64,000 nt of DNA from Epiperipatus broadwayi. Its lineage: Eukaryota > Onychophora > Udeonychophora > Euonychophora > Peripatidae. Each line of letters starts with the position of its first letter. Positions within the stretch are counted from its first letter, which is position 1. Under the pieces are notes generated by a model that ran no database searches, was not told the DNA's origin, and saw nothing but the letters and a program-made list of their open reading frames with translations. Positions 35,961 through 46,512 of the stretch are shown here, piece by piece. The translations under genes were made by a program, and so were the position numbers. The stretch covers positions 62,001 to 126,000 of the forward strand of contig JAQFVV010000021.1 of the NCBI GenBank assembly GCA_028023455.1, written 5' to 3'.

Positions 35961-36330
35961 GGCAGCTTGACTCTGCAATCAGGGGATTCTTAGCACCCTC
36001 CACCTTCAGCCACCAACCGCTGCCTTGGTTTGTGACTTTACAGCCTCCTAGGAATAAGGACCATGATTTATTTTGTCTGTCATGATTGTATATATTGGAA
36101 AAAATATTCTTAAACATGGAGGTAAAAAGCCAATAAACTCACCACTCTGGCTAATGTGTGTTGGTGAGCAGCCCATTCATGTTCGTATACTATATGAATA
36201 ATCACATAGTAATAACAGCTGCAACGACAAGAACGTATGGAATGGACATTAGGAATTTGCCCTCCTCGGTTTCTTTAAGACCTCCAAGAGGAATCAAACG
36301 GTCTCCTTTTAGTTAACAGCAAACTCCTAT

Positions 36331-37384
36331 AACGAGTTATATTCTAAATTAATATTTTATTATTATATATTTTTTGTTTTAATAATGAAAATAAAATTGA
36401 ATTTATTTATTAATTAAATTTAGCCTTTATATTTTTTTAATGAGATTAAATCAGTTATCAATCTTTCATTGGTTCACATAATTATGATGTTGCTACACAT
36501 ATATTTAGTTTATATTTATTCTGAGATATCTGAATAAATATTTAAATAATTTGAAAACTCATTAGAGTACATATTTAATCATAACGTCTTTGGAGAGTAT
36601 ATTATTACACATCATATACACACATTTTGGAAATTATTTATTAAGAGTTTATAAAAAATATAAACATAGGTTTATTTCAGTTTATTGTAGCTAAGTTTAA
36701 ATTTTGATTTTCAATCATACTATTTATTATTATTAGTTACAATACATATATATTGAAACAGTAGGGACTTTTCATCCTAACACATACTCTCGCTGCATTG
36801 TTTTCTATAATAGTTCAACATTTTCTTTTTGAGTTGTGAGGAACCACTTTTTAAAAAATAAAAGTGGCCGTCTTATCGTTAAACCTATATATATATATTG
36901 TGGGTTTGTGGAACTGAATCAAGTTCAGATATACTTTACATTAATAACTTTAGCAATATAAAATTTTCAAATCCTTAATAGCAACCAATAAAATTATAAA
37001 GAAATCAAGTCATATATCACATTATCTAATTTAACAAGGTTGTATTACAAATGTTATATATATAGAGCTCGCAAATAAGCTCTTAAAAAGCTTTGCAGAA
37101 TATCCAACCCCAGAGCAGTTTATGCTACTGGCCTTCTCAGTGAGGTGTTGGGAAATTCAAGCATTGGATTAAAAATACCAGGATAAGCCCAGCACTTAAA
37201 CTAATAGATAACTATGAAGTAGAAAAAAAAATTTTTCAAACATCCATATGTCTTCCAATCTAGCTATTTAACTTAAATAGTCATATGGGACTGAACCAAG
37301 TTGAGATACACCACATATTAAAGTATCATTTGACAATTCCTAGCATTAATAATCCTCATATTCAATAACGAATTAAAATTCAGA
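36331..37384. other. AT-rich spacer with two related short motifs
   Basis: Two similar blocks, near 36910 (tggaactgaatcaagttcag) and 37288 (gggactgaaccaagttgag), lie ~380 bp apart and recall a block in element L (gggtctgatatcagttcag). They may be eroded pieces of one repeat family; no ribozyme core accompanies them. Confidence 0.35.
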
Positions 37385-37639
37385 TAAAAAAAAATTTTAA
37401 TTCCCAATTGTACTTGGAATACCCCTATATTTAATATCTGCACTCTATACTACTTTAATTTAGTTTCAAAAATAACTTTATTAATGAAAAATAATTGATT
37501 ATCTAAAAATATGTGAATACATTGTCTTTCTTGGTAAGAAGTTCTAACATCCTAATTGAGAATGTGTGATGGATCTAAAGTTTAATCCCCTGGAGAATCT
37601 CTAATGGAAATGCTAGTATCAAATTTTGTATGTGATTGT
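37385..37639 (-). other. Probable 3' untranslated region of LINE family C
   Basis: On the minus strand the LINE ORF stop is followed by ~250 bp containing an AATAAA near 37480 and ending in a T/A-rich stretch near 37385-37396. Extent is approximate. Confidence 0.4.
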
Positions 37640-38458
37640 TTATGTCTTAGGTGATTTTGGTATTTGAAAGAGATTCCATGTCTCATTATAGAGGAATTTT
37701 GAAGACAGGATAAGGTCTTTACTTTTTAACTTATTAAGGTGATCGATAAATATGACATCCTGATTTGGAGGTGGGAAGGTGAACATTAGTTTGCAACGGA
37801 CACTCCAGATTGTATGAACTAAAAACAATGAAAGTCTAATGAAAGGAAAATGTCTACTTTGTAAGGAGTCTTTCAATGATAGAATTTTGTAAAAGTCAAT
37901 GCTTGAACTTTGCGATATTAGCAATCTAATGCCTATCAGCTGAGGGCATGATTTAATAATATGGTCAAAAGTATCCTCTTGAGTCTTGCAGAGTGGGCAT
38001 ATTGGATCAATATTATTTAGATATCTCTTGAAGTATAAAAAGTGATTAGTATGCATGGCATTTTGATTTACCTTAATTAAGAAGGTAAGAAATTTGGGTT
38101 CTAATTTAAGGAATTTAAATAAAGAGGTGATTTTGTGATTGTTGATTCCTAAGGATGGTTTTATATTATTGATGATTGGGTGCAAAATTAGATGTGCATC
38201 CCATATAGAAATTTTGGAGTTGAAAGTGGTATTGGTGATTATCTGATATTGGTTGAGATACTGAAGAATAACATCAAGCCAGGAGTTGTTATGAGGTGGT
38301 GGTTTATCAGTTGGGTGTATTACTTCTGAAGTAATGAAGTTGCCATATTTTAAAACCAAGTTATAAATCAGAGTATGGGATTTCTGATAGTATAAGGATA
38401 GAATAGAATGCAATGACATACCATTTGCTTTACGATGGAGTTTGCATCCCCGCCATAC
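37640..38458 (-). CDS. C-terminal part of a third non-LTR retrotransposon protein (zinc knuckle)
   Basis: An uninterrupted frame of ~270 codons, open from 38458, with the first ATG at 38419. Counted from that ATG, a zinc-binding motif C141-x2-C144-x8-H153-x4-C158 sits in ICPLCKTQEDTFDHIIKSCP, preceded by NQNAMHTNHFLYFKRYL. This is the RT-associated zinc-binding region (zf-RVT type) found downstream of the RT and thumb in LINE proteins. The RT itself is missing: sequence upstream of 38458 is not coding in this frame, so the copy is 5' truncated. It has no homology to the RTE copies. An intact frame in such AT-rich DNA suggests a recent insertion. Clade uncertain (L1/Tx1- or Jockey-like). Confidence 0.75.
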   Translation of the reverse strand, partial: VWRGCKLHRKANGMSLHSILSLYYQKSHTLIYNLVLKYGNFITSEVIHPTDKPPPHNNSWLDVILQYLNQYQIITNTTFNSKISIWDAHLILHPIINNIKPSLGINNHKITSLFKFLKLEPKFLTFLIKVNQNAMHTNHFLYFKRYLNNIDPICPLCKTQEDTFDHIIKSCPQLIGIRLLISQSSSIDFYKILSLKDSLQSRHFPFIRLSLFLVHTIWSVRCKLMFTFPPPNQDVIFIDHLNKLKSKDLILSSKFLYNETWNLFQIPKSPKT

Positions 38459-38829
38459 TTATGGAATTTATTTTCCCTCTCCAGAAGAGTAGGGAGCATT
38501 GTTATAAATACAAAAAATTGATAATTAAGTTTGTATTTAACTGAAAAGTAGTGATTCCACTATCTATGTTGTTATCAATTTATCTTTATCTAGGATTTGT
38601 TTAATTGCAAATAACAAAATAAATTAAGAACTTTTTACATCATGATATTCAAAGCCTGCTTTATACATATATATATACTTCAGCTAAATTATCAAATTAA
38701 TGTTAATTTATTACTTTTTTGGTCTAAACACTTTATAATATATTATTGAATAAAAGTAAATAAATAAATATTGTGTTAAAAAGATAAAACTAAATATTCA
38801 TATGCTGTTTTGTTTTGCAAGATGCAACA

Positions 38830-38895
38830 TGAATGACAGGATTAGTAACCTGTAGATCTTTAGCCCGAGTGATCCACTCTATCAGTGCACTAATT
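38830..38895 (-). repeat. Possible tRNA-like repeat
   Basis: The minus strand reads gatagagtggatcactcggg, ctaaagatct and caggttactaatcctg, which looks like a tRNA body with a degenerate B box (GGTTACTAATCC) and a CTAAAGA anticodon-like loop. The acceptor stem does not close convincingly. Probably a tRNA-derived repeat fragment. Confidence 0.35.
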
Positions 38896-40454
38896 TACAG
38901 TCATACTTATTGAAGATAGGTTAGACTTTATAGTTTTAAGTTAGTCAAACTACATTTTCACAATAACTTAGCACATGTTTATGAGTGTGAACATATTTAA
39001 ATTCACCCTTTCTCACTCATTCACCACTTTAGCAAACATTCTTTAAAACACGCACACACGTATGATATATATATATATTCACAAATAATTTTAATAAATT
39101 CACTACTAAATAAAAACACTTTGATTGAGAATCATTAGACTGACTAAATTAAATGTATAGGAAAATAAATACATAAATAGTGCTTTTTTTCTTATTATTA
39201 AAATTATGCAATATTCCTATGCATAATTAGCAAGATAAGGCCAGTACCAGATTATTAATACAAACTAAACTCACTGTAATCATAGATTTAAGTGCTTAAG
39301 ATGTATGTATGTATGTATGCTCAATTTAATAACAGAAGTATAAAAAATAATACAGTGATTTTTTTTATTTTTTTTTCTTTCCAAAATCATGTTAGTTTCA
39401 TGCTCCAACTTTTCCAATATGAACTTCCCCATGGAAATAATTGGTAAAGATTAAAGGTAATTTAGAGCCATTGGTTGTCTTGTTAAGCTCTTGCTTCTTG
39501 CCAGCTTCAATTATGCAAGTGGTTGATTTTTGTACAAGAGTATTGCTCTAATTCAAACCAATTCTCTGTCTTCCAAAAAGCATTCAAATGCTCTTAAGGG
39601 ATGCCTAAATTTGATGTCACTTTCTATTATCTTCACGGAACTCTGAAATATCAGTAAGGAACCTTTATTTTTTGTTTCTGTTTCAATGTTTTTTATCTTT
39701 CATTTTTTTTACTTTTCTTTTTAATAGTTAATTTTATTAGTATTTCTATTATATTGACATATAAATAAATAAGAAATTAATGTAAGTGAATTACAAGAGA
39801 AAAATATTAAATTATTGAGTAGCACTCATATGTCCATTAATATAAATTTCTTTAAATATGGAAGGGGGTGCTAATGTATTTTAAAACTATTTTCAAATAA
39901 CTCACTGAATAGTCATTCAAAGAATTTTTTAGTATAATAAATACGTGAGTGAAATGGTATATAAAGAAATAGTTAGAGTGCATTAATGTTTTTTATATAT
40001 GCATTATAATCTTTCTCTTATTTGGTAAAAACAATGTATTTACAATAAATATATATGTTCTGGAAGATGTTTGAATGTGTGTGTATGTTTGTATATGTAA
40101 TATGTGTTTTCTAAACTAATTATATATCTGTATATAGTGTCAGCTATATTAATACAACATTTTTTAGTATTAAAGTAATCTGCTTTGCAAATAAAAATAA
40201 ATTAATTCTTCAATGTCTTACATGGATGTACATTAGTCAGTCATGTTTTTTATTAGCTTAAGTACTAAATCAAACAGAGATATCTACTTGGATTAAAGTT
40301 CATATCTGTGCTAGAGAAAAACTCTATTTTAATAAATGATTAACGATAACGTTAGTTAGGTTTATCAAAAATGTATCGAGGTTGTGAGTGGAGCAAGTTT
40401 GGCGATTGTAAATAAAGATGTGACAATTCGCCAAAGATAAATACTCTTCATGTA
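38896..40454. other. AT-rich spacer, no recognisable feature
   Basis: Nothing recognised. Confidence 0.5.
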
Positions 40455-40570
40455 ATGAAGATATATATGAGAGCTAGTGACCTGGGCCAACTGATAAGTG
40501 CTGGTTCAGCATGAAATGCATCTTGGGGGTCATTTGTCTTTTATTGTATCTCTATTTATATATAATAAAA
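40455..40570 (+). mobile_element. Hammerhead element family A, copy A6 (ribozyme fragment)
   Basis: Only the ribozyme and ~30 bp after it remain, from atatatgagagctagtgacc to ggtcatttgtctttta. Confidence 0.7.
40474..40535 (+). ncRNA. Hammerhead ribozyme, family A (one core substitution)
   Basis: The box at 40491-40497 reads CTGATAA (G-to-A at the essential G8). Stem II GTGCTGG/TTCAGCAT is perfect, GAAA is intact and stem III closes as AU/AU around GC with an AUC triplet. The outer stem I pairs TGACC with GGTCA, where other copies pair GATC with GATC, a covariation that keeps the helix. Confidence 0.7.
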
Positions 40571-41239
40571 AAAAAGGAAATATGGAGATTATTAAAATAG
40601 TTTCATTTTAATTAGCTTATAATTAAATTCACAGGTTAGATTAATTTCCATTCATTTTACTAATCTTGAAAACAAATCAAATATCAAATATGTAAAAATT
40701 AAACTATATAGCATTTCAAATTGCATCAATACACTTCTAAAATGCAAGCTACATTAATACACACACTCTAATATAAAAAAAACCGTTTATATTGCAAACA
40801 AAAAATGAATTCTTTTCTTCTGTAGTTGTAGGTAAGACAATGAGTTTTTACTAGGGTGACTGTTCAATTAGAAATGACTATGATAAAGCCTCATTGGAAT
40901 TGGCTTATGATTTAAATATACAAAACAGAACTAATTAAATTATAATTATTTGTAATAACTGAAATGATAAACCTCTACTTTGATGCTCAGGGACTTTTGT
41001 AGCTTACTCTAAAAATTTACCAATTCCTAGTTATTGCATATATTTAGCACTGTATAATTTAATATTTTATATATGTCCAGATCTTAGATAGATAATAAAA
41101 CAATAATTAAACACTGTTCAAACTCTTACTATCAAACACAATACTAAGATATGCTTATACTGAATATTTCTTATACATGTAAGTCAAGGTATTAGAATAG
41201 TCCAATAATATGAGGGTTTAGATTGATATGATGTCTACA
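40571..41239. other. AT-rich spacer, no recognisable feature
   Basis: Nothing recognised. Confidence 0.5.
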
Positions 41240-41416
41240 TGGGTTTGATTACAATATCAAATCCAATAAGAGCTTTGATTATTAGATTGTTAGTTTTTCA
41301 ATAAAATGAATAGTTGAAAAGTTGGAAGGGTGAGAAGATTAAAACCTGTCCAGTATCATTTAAGGAATTTTTATCTTATTATAAGCTGGGCACTAATTAT
41401 ATATATATATATATAT
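41240..41416 (+). mobile_element. Hammerhead element family A, copy A7, first part
   Basis: Carries the A centre and arm blocks (aatccaataagagctttga, gttgaaaagttggaa, acctgtccag, aagctgggcacta) and ends in the family's TA run. The matching second part resumes ~1.9 kb later. Confidence 0.7.
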
Positions 41417-43325
41417 ATTATAATGGTCACGGTGTGGGTGATCAATTCAGTCTTATCGTATCTGCCGTACAGGGCACCACTAGGCCATTTGAACCTAGAA
41501 AATTTATAGAGTAGGCAGATACACACTGTTAAAAATCCAACTTTTTTTTATTTTATTGACTGTTTGCCCTTGCCACTAGCTCAAGGAGATGCAGAAACTT
41601 AATATAACTTAAAATATATTAATATTTAATCAAATAAGCCACTGCCAGTAGTAACACACACAAAAAAATTTATTAACGAACATATATAATATTTATATTT
41701 AAAATTGAGGAATAAAATTTATATTTAGATTTTAACATTTTTAAATTTAAATTACTATTTTAAATAGACTGCACAGATGGACTTTTTAATATTTACTTTA
41801 GCATGTTGAGTATAGATAGGCTACATAGATTTCTCACTTAAAAATAACTTATCAAAACACTCATTCAATCTCAGACTAAAAGTTTGCAACCAAACCAACA
41901 CCTGCTTCCAGATATATAGTCGCAACCAATGTAATATGAAGGTGCTAGCATAAAATCACACTGACAGGAATGTGCATCTGACAGTGTGATATTATTTGAA
42001 GGACATGATCCTCATCCAGTACAAGAATGGGCATCTGTCTGGTGAAGAAATCATGTATATAAATTAATTAAAGAGTGCTACATATGGGGGAGAGTGGTCT
42101 TTCTGCCGACTTATAAATCCCTGTCCATAGAGCTAGAAGGGGTTAATGGTGCAGGAAATACATCTGCGACCATTTCAACAATATGATTGCCTCTTTGGGG
42201 TCATGCATTCAGTTGGGAACGTTGCCCTGCATGCTAAACACACTTCATATTACATTGATATAAACAACCATATATCCCTCCACAAGCATTGTGCTAACTA
42301 TGAAACAAATAGCCTGAAATTAACCCTTTAAAATAAATGAATTTAAACATAGTTATTAATTTTTATCCATGCAGCTATCCACACCCAACTTAAATTAAAA
42401 TACATTTTAATCAACACATAACACACACACAAAAAAAAAAAAAGAAATGGAAATGATTGCTTAAACATCTGCATAAAAAAATATTAATAATTGATTTTGC
42501 ATTCTTTAAGTCAGATAAGAGTTCCTATTTTCAGCTATTAATTGCAAATTTAGAAAAGTTCCTATTTGATAAACACGAGTTCATACTTTACGGTTTGAGC
42601 AGATTTAGAGGTCCATCTTCTTGATCACTTTCGTAGATTGTTTGTCCTTCTTTGAAATGAAACTGCTACTTGCCATGCATTTGGTCAGGAACTGTCATCC
42701 AGAGGTCTCAGCTGAATGTCTGGAAAATTAAATTTATTGCAGACTTCCACATCATGAAAATCTGCAATATAGCTAGTTGTAATGACATATTCATAGTCAG
42801 CTTTCAGATCCCAATTATAATAATCCTTTGGCTTTTATATTTTTATTAGTCTCTTATCATCCAATCTTTGGATTCAACCGGCAAGACATCACTATTCCTT
42901 TCGTGTTTCAGTTATGATCCGTGCTGTCATTTTCGTGCTTGCATTGGTCATTTAATTTCTTTTTATTCTCTTATCTGACCATTTAATTATTCAAGTGCCC
43001 CAAGGGCTAGTGTGCTTTAGAACAATCATTTACTTAATAAAACAATCATTTCCATTTTCTAAGATTATAGAAATCAACACTATTTCTATTTTCAAAAATA
43101 TCAAATCTTTACATCTTTACTTTTTTATAAAAAAAATACTTTCAAATACTTTTATTTTCCTTTTTTAAAATAGTTTTTAAAGTCTCCCATCTGTGCAATA
43201 TATATATATTAAACAACTTTTAATTTTCAGTTTTTAAGTTTTTTCTCCTTTTAATAAATCAATTTTTATTTACGATCTTTTTATTTTCATTTTAAAATAA
43301 TGTAGCGGCATTTTATAAACCTTTA
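41417..43325. mobile_element. ~1.9-kb unidentified insertion in the TA run of A7
   Basis: The A7 element stops in its TA run at about 41417 and continues from the equivalent TA run at about 43325, so this segment is an insertion at TA. Its left part (41417-42340) is clearly richer in G and C than its surroundings. A pair of inverted blocks (gcacagatggactttttaa near 41772, its complement near 43167-43194) may be sub-terminal repeats. No recognisable transposase was found. A non-autonomous TA-targeting DNA element is the simplest reading. Confidence 0.5.
42688..42834 (-). other. Short coding-like segment of unknown origin
   Basis: A 49-codon open stretch between two stops has unusually balanced composition for this window, including DYYNWDLKADYEYVITTSY and DFHDVEVCNKFNFPDIQLRP. 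It has no ATG. It could be an exon fragment carried by the insertion or chance; I do not recognise it. Confidence 0.25.
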
Positions 43326-43515
43326 CAATATATATATATATATATGGGAGATTATAATCTAACCAACTTATGAATGTGCTGGTTCTGCACAAAATTTGGA
43401 TACTGGGGATGATTTATCTTTTTCTCATGAATGTGGTCATGTGTATTTGTTGCTTGAGATAGAATGGAGAACACATATAGACTAAAAAAACTTTAAGTTC
43501 AAATAACTATGGTTG
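43326..43515 (+). mobile_element. Hammerhead element family A, copy A7, second part
   Basis: Resumes at gggagattataatcta and runs to aagttcaaata. The ribozyme box reads CTTATGA and the GAAA box AAAA, so it is a relic. Confidence 0.7.
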
Positions 43516-43604
43516 TGAATGGACCTTTCTTATTTACTATTCAACTATGAGAAATTGTTGGAAAGGCCTACAGTAAACAGCTAAATATTTTTTTATCTTT
43601 CTAT

Positions 43605-44560
43605 CATCGTCACTACTTTCAAAAATTACAATTTACTTCAAGATAAAGATATCTTCAAGTTTAATCTCATTCCTGTGATCCTTAGCTTTCTCACAACACT
43701 TCCACAAACTTCCCTATTTTATCCATTGTAGTCTTTTTTAAGGTTGGTTGAAATATCTTGTAATCCCATTTAAAATTTTAACTGACCATTTCTTAGCATC
43801 TCTTCTAGCAATAAATCTAACCAAGCTTCATTTTAATCTATTAATTCTTTTAATGATGTCAAGAATATCTGTTTATTCCTTCACCTCTATATTCCATTTT
43901 TGATCTCTGTTTTTTACTCTGGATACACATTTTGCCATACTTCATCCTCTGATATGAAGTCTCTAAATTGCTCTTCTGTTAAGCACACAAGTCTCAGAAC
44001 CTTTAGCAAAAACTAATAAAATACATCTATTTAAAATCTTTTTTTTTTCAAACACAAAGACATATTTCCCTTTAATATGAAATTATTTATAACAAAAGTA
44101 TTCCATCCAAGTTAAATTCTATCATTAATTTTATCCATTATGTTTTTCTGGTATTAATCTAAGTAAGATATTTGTAGTTAAACTTCTTCTAATTTATGAT
44201 AGTCAATCTCTTTTTCTGAAATCTATTGAACTTTAGTCATTTTATCATTTATCATTAGTCCTACTTTTTTACTTTCATGTGATAACTCTTGTGATATTTT
44301 CTGAAATTCTAAAGCATTATTTGCAAAACAAGAACATCATCTACAAAATCTAAATGACTTTAGTAATTTTAATTTACTTTTACTCTCTTAACTTTCCATC
44401 TTATTCCACAAATTATTTTTTGTAAAACTGCAATAAAAAGCTTTGGAAATACAGAATAATTGTGTTGTACACTTTATCACTGTTAAACTTCTTAATATTA
44501 TCATGTGATCTAATTATTGTTGTTGCATTTTGATAAATATTATTCAAAATAAGACAAAAT
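43605..44560 (-). pseudogene. RTE-type retrotransposon, degenerate minus-strand fragment
   Basis: The reverse complement matches the RTE C-terminus and RT palm region: blocks equivalent to the 3' end (near 43640), the LTYGSE region (near 43990), NSYKYLGQI (near 44170) and the motif C region (near 44330), ending near the FKNIYKNATATI block (44530). Many substitutions and indels. Its 5' side faces the next RTE fragment. Confidence 0.8.
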
Positions 44561-44689
44561 GCTTATCATATCAGTATATTATCTGGTCAGATATATATAA
44601 TTTTGAATTAAAATTTTAACAAATCATTTAAAAAAAATTGCATATATAATTGTAATTTTCTTTTTTAAAAAAATTATTTATCGTAAATC

Positions 44690-46012
44690 CTATGCTAAAT
44701 GTCAAAATGGTAATTTTGTACCAGATAAGTAGAATGATGCAGTTTTAATATTAATATTTAAAAAGGTAGTAAAGAAGATTAGTTTTATACAAAATATTTA
44801 CCAAGATAATTACAACTGGTCTACAGAAAATTTTGGACTCCAACCAACCTAAAGAATAAGCTGGATTTAAAAGTGGTTTTAGTGCAATGGATTATATCCA
44901 GGTATTGGAGATAAGTTATAGAAAAAGCAAAACATTATAAGTTGCCATTATGCTTTGGATTTATAGATTATGAAAAGGCACTTGATTCTATAGGCATTTC
45001 TTTAGTGATTAAATCATTGTATCATCAAGATATAGACCCAGGATATTGTCATATTCTGAAGAATATTTATAAAAATACAACAGCAACAATTAGATTTCAT
45101 ACTAGAAAGATTAACATTAAGAAGGGTGGGTGTATGACAAAGTGACTCCATATCTCCAAAATATTTTACAGCAGTGCAAGAAGTATTTTGTGGATTAAAA
45201 TGGGAAGCTAAATGAATAAAAGTAAATGGAGATTATTTAAATAATCTAGATTGTGCATATGATGTGGTTATTTTTGCAAATAATGCTTTAGAGCTTCAAT
45301 AATTTTTTCAGAGGAAAGTAAGAAAGTAGTACTGAAGGTAAATGTAAAAAATACTTAAGTACTGTTCAAGGGATTGTCTCAAAAGATGATAATAAAAGAT
45401 TGATAATGATGAATTAGAAGAAGTTAACAACTACAAATATCTTGGTCAGATTATTACTACAGCTGAAAACATAATGAATTAAAATGATCATAGAATTAAA
45501 TTTGGTTGTATGTCTTTGGTAGAAAGAACTTAATATTAAGAGAAAATATGTCTATATGTTGAAAAGGAAGGTTTTTAATAAATGTGTTTTATCAGTTTGT
45601 ATCTGTATGTATGAGACTTGGACATTTACTTCTGATCAATCAAAGAAGAATGGATAGGTATATGTTAGAAATAACAAGAAGAGGTTGAAAACAAAATACA
45701 TGGGTAAGAGAACAAACAGTGGTACTGGCATTATTGAAATAATTAAGAGACTGAAATAGAATGTTACTGGATATATTTCTAAAAAAAATGATAATAGATG
45801 GTCAGTTAAAATCTTAAACTGGATTCCAAGAGAATGTAAAAGACCTAACAAAAGACAACATGTGAGATGGAAGGATAAAGTATGGAAGTGTGTGTGGGTA
45901 ATATGGAGAAGAGAGGCTAGAGATCAGAAAAGATGGATTGAACTTAGAGATACCTTCATCCTGCAGTGGATTAATAATCAGTGTAAGTGATGATGATGAT
46001 GATGATGATGAT
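44690..46012 (+). pseudogene. RTE-type retrotransposon, degenerate plus-strand fragment
   Basis: Starts near the KCLND-VVPDDWKNAVLIL block and keeps LCFGFIDYEKALDSI, ILKNIYKNTTATIR, the motif B region, a motif C region reading DCAYDVVIF (FADD lost), NNYKYLGQI and the C-terminal RPNKRQHVRW and LQWI blocks. It ends in a long (GATGAT)n tail at 45987-46012. Heavily broken. Confidence 0.85.
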
Positions 46013-46398
46013 GAACTGAACTAAAAAAAGCAAAATGTTAACAGTAATAATAAAAATAAAACTGAACACAAGTTAAATTATACATGTGTGATTAAAAGTT
46101 CATATTCGAATGTTAGTTTTCCTTCTTGGATTCGAATCTGGCTGAGTACTGATATCAAGATTCATTTTTGCAATAAAAGTAATGTTTGTTTATATATATT
46201 AAATAGATTATTGATCTCACCTTTTCTCTCATAGCTGTGACTGAATACTCTTTAATTATATGATATTTGGTGGTAAATGTTATGTTTCCTATTAATAAAT
46301 GAAATTTTTAAAATGATCATATAATGCACTGAGTAGTAATATTATAACTATTGATAATAGTTCTTTAGTAGTTTTATTTTATAGAAAAACATTGATTA

Positions 46399-46512
46399 AC
46401 AATCCTTGTCAAGCGTTGTTAGCCGAGAGGTCATCGCAGTAGTTGGTTGCAGACGGTTGTGGGTTCGCGTCCCGGCCGATGCTATGACATATGAAAAAAA
46501 AAACAATCCTGG
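46399..46512 (+). repeat. tRNA-derived short retroposon, copy 2, with A tail and target duplication
   Basis: The body 46409-46490 has a perfect 7-bp acceptor-like stem (AGCGTTG / CGATGCT with G-U pairs), A-box-like TAGCCGAGAGG and B-box-like GGTTCGCGTCC. It is followed by atgacatatg and an A run of ten. Flanking copies of aacaatcct(t/g) at 46399-46408 and 46502-46511 form the duplication. A tail plus duplication shows LINE-type retrotransposition. Confidence 0.75.

Larger units (their letters stand above)
33168..36330 (-). mobile_element. RTE-type non-LTR retrotransposon, nearly full length
   Basis: About 3.2 kb, the usual size of RTE elements. In order on the minus strand: a GC-richer 5' region (36330-35950), an endonuclease domain (about 35950-35280), a linker (about 35280-34690), an RT domain (about 34690-33520), the conserved C-terminus and a short (GATGAT)n tail at 33168-33180. 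CpGs that have decayed in the other copies are retained, making this the youngest RTE copy here. Scattered frameshifts and stops still break the ORF. A clear target-site duplication was not found. Confidence 0.88.
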
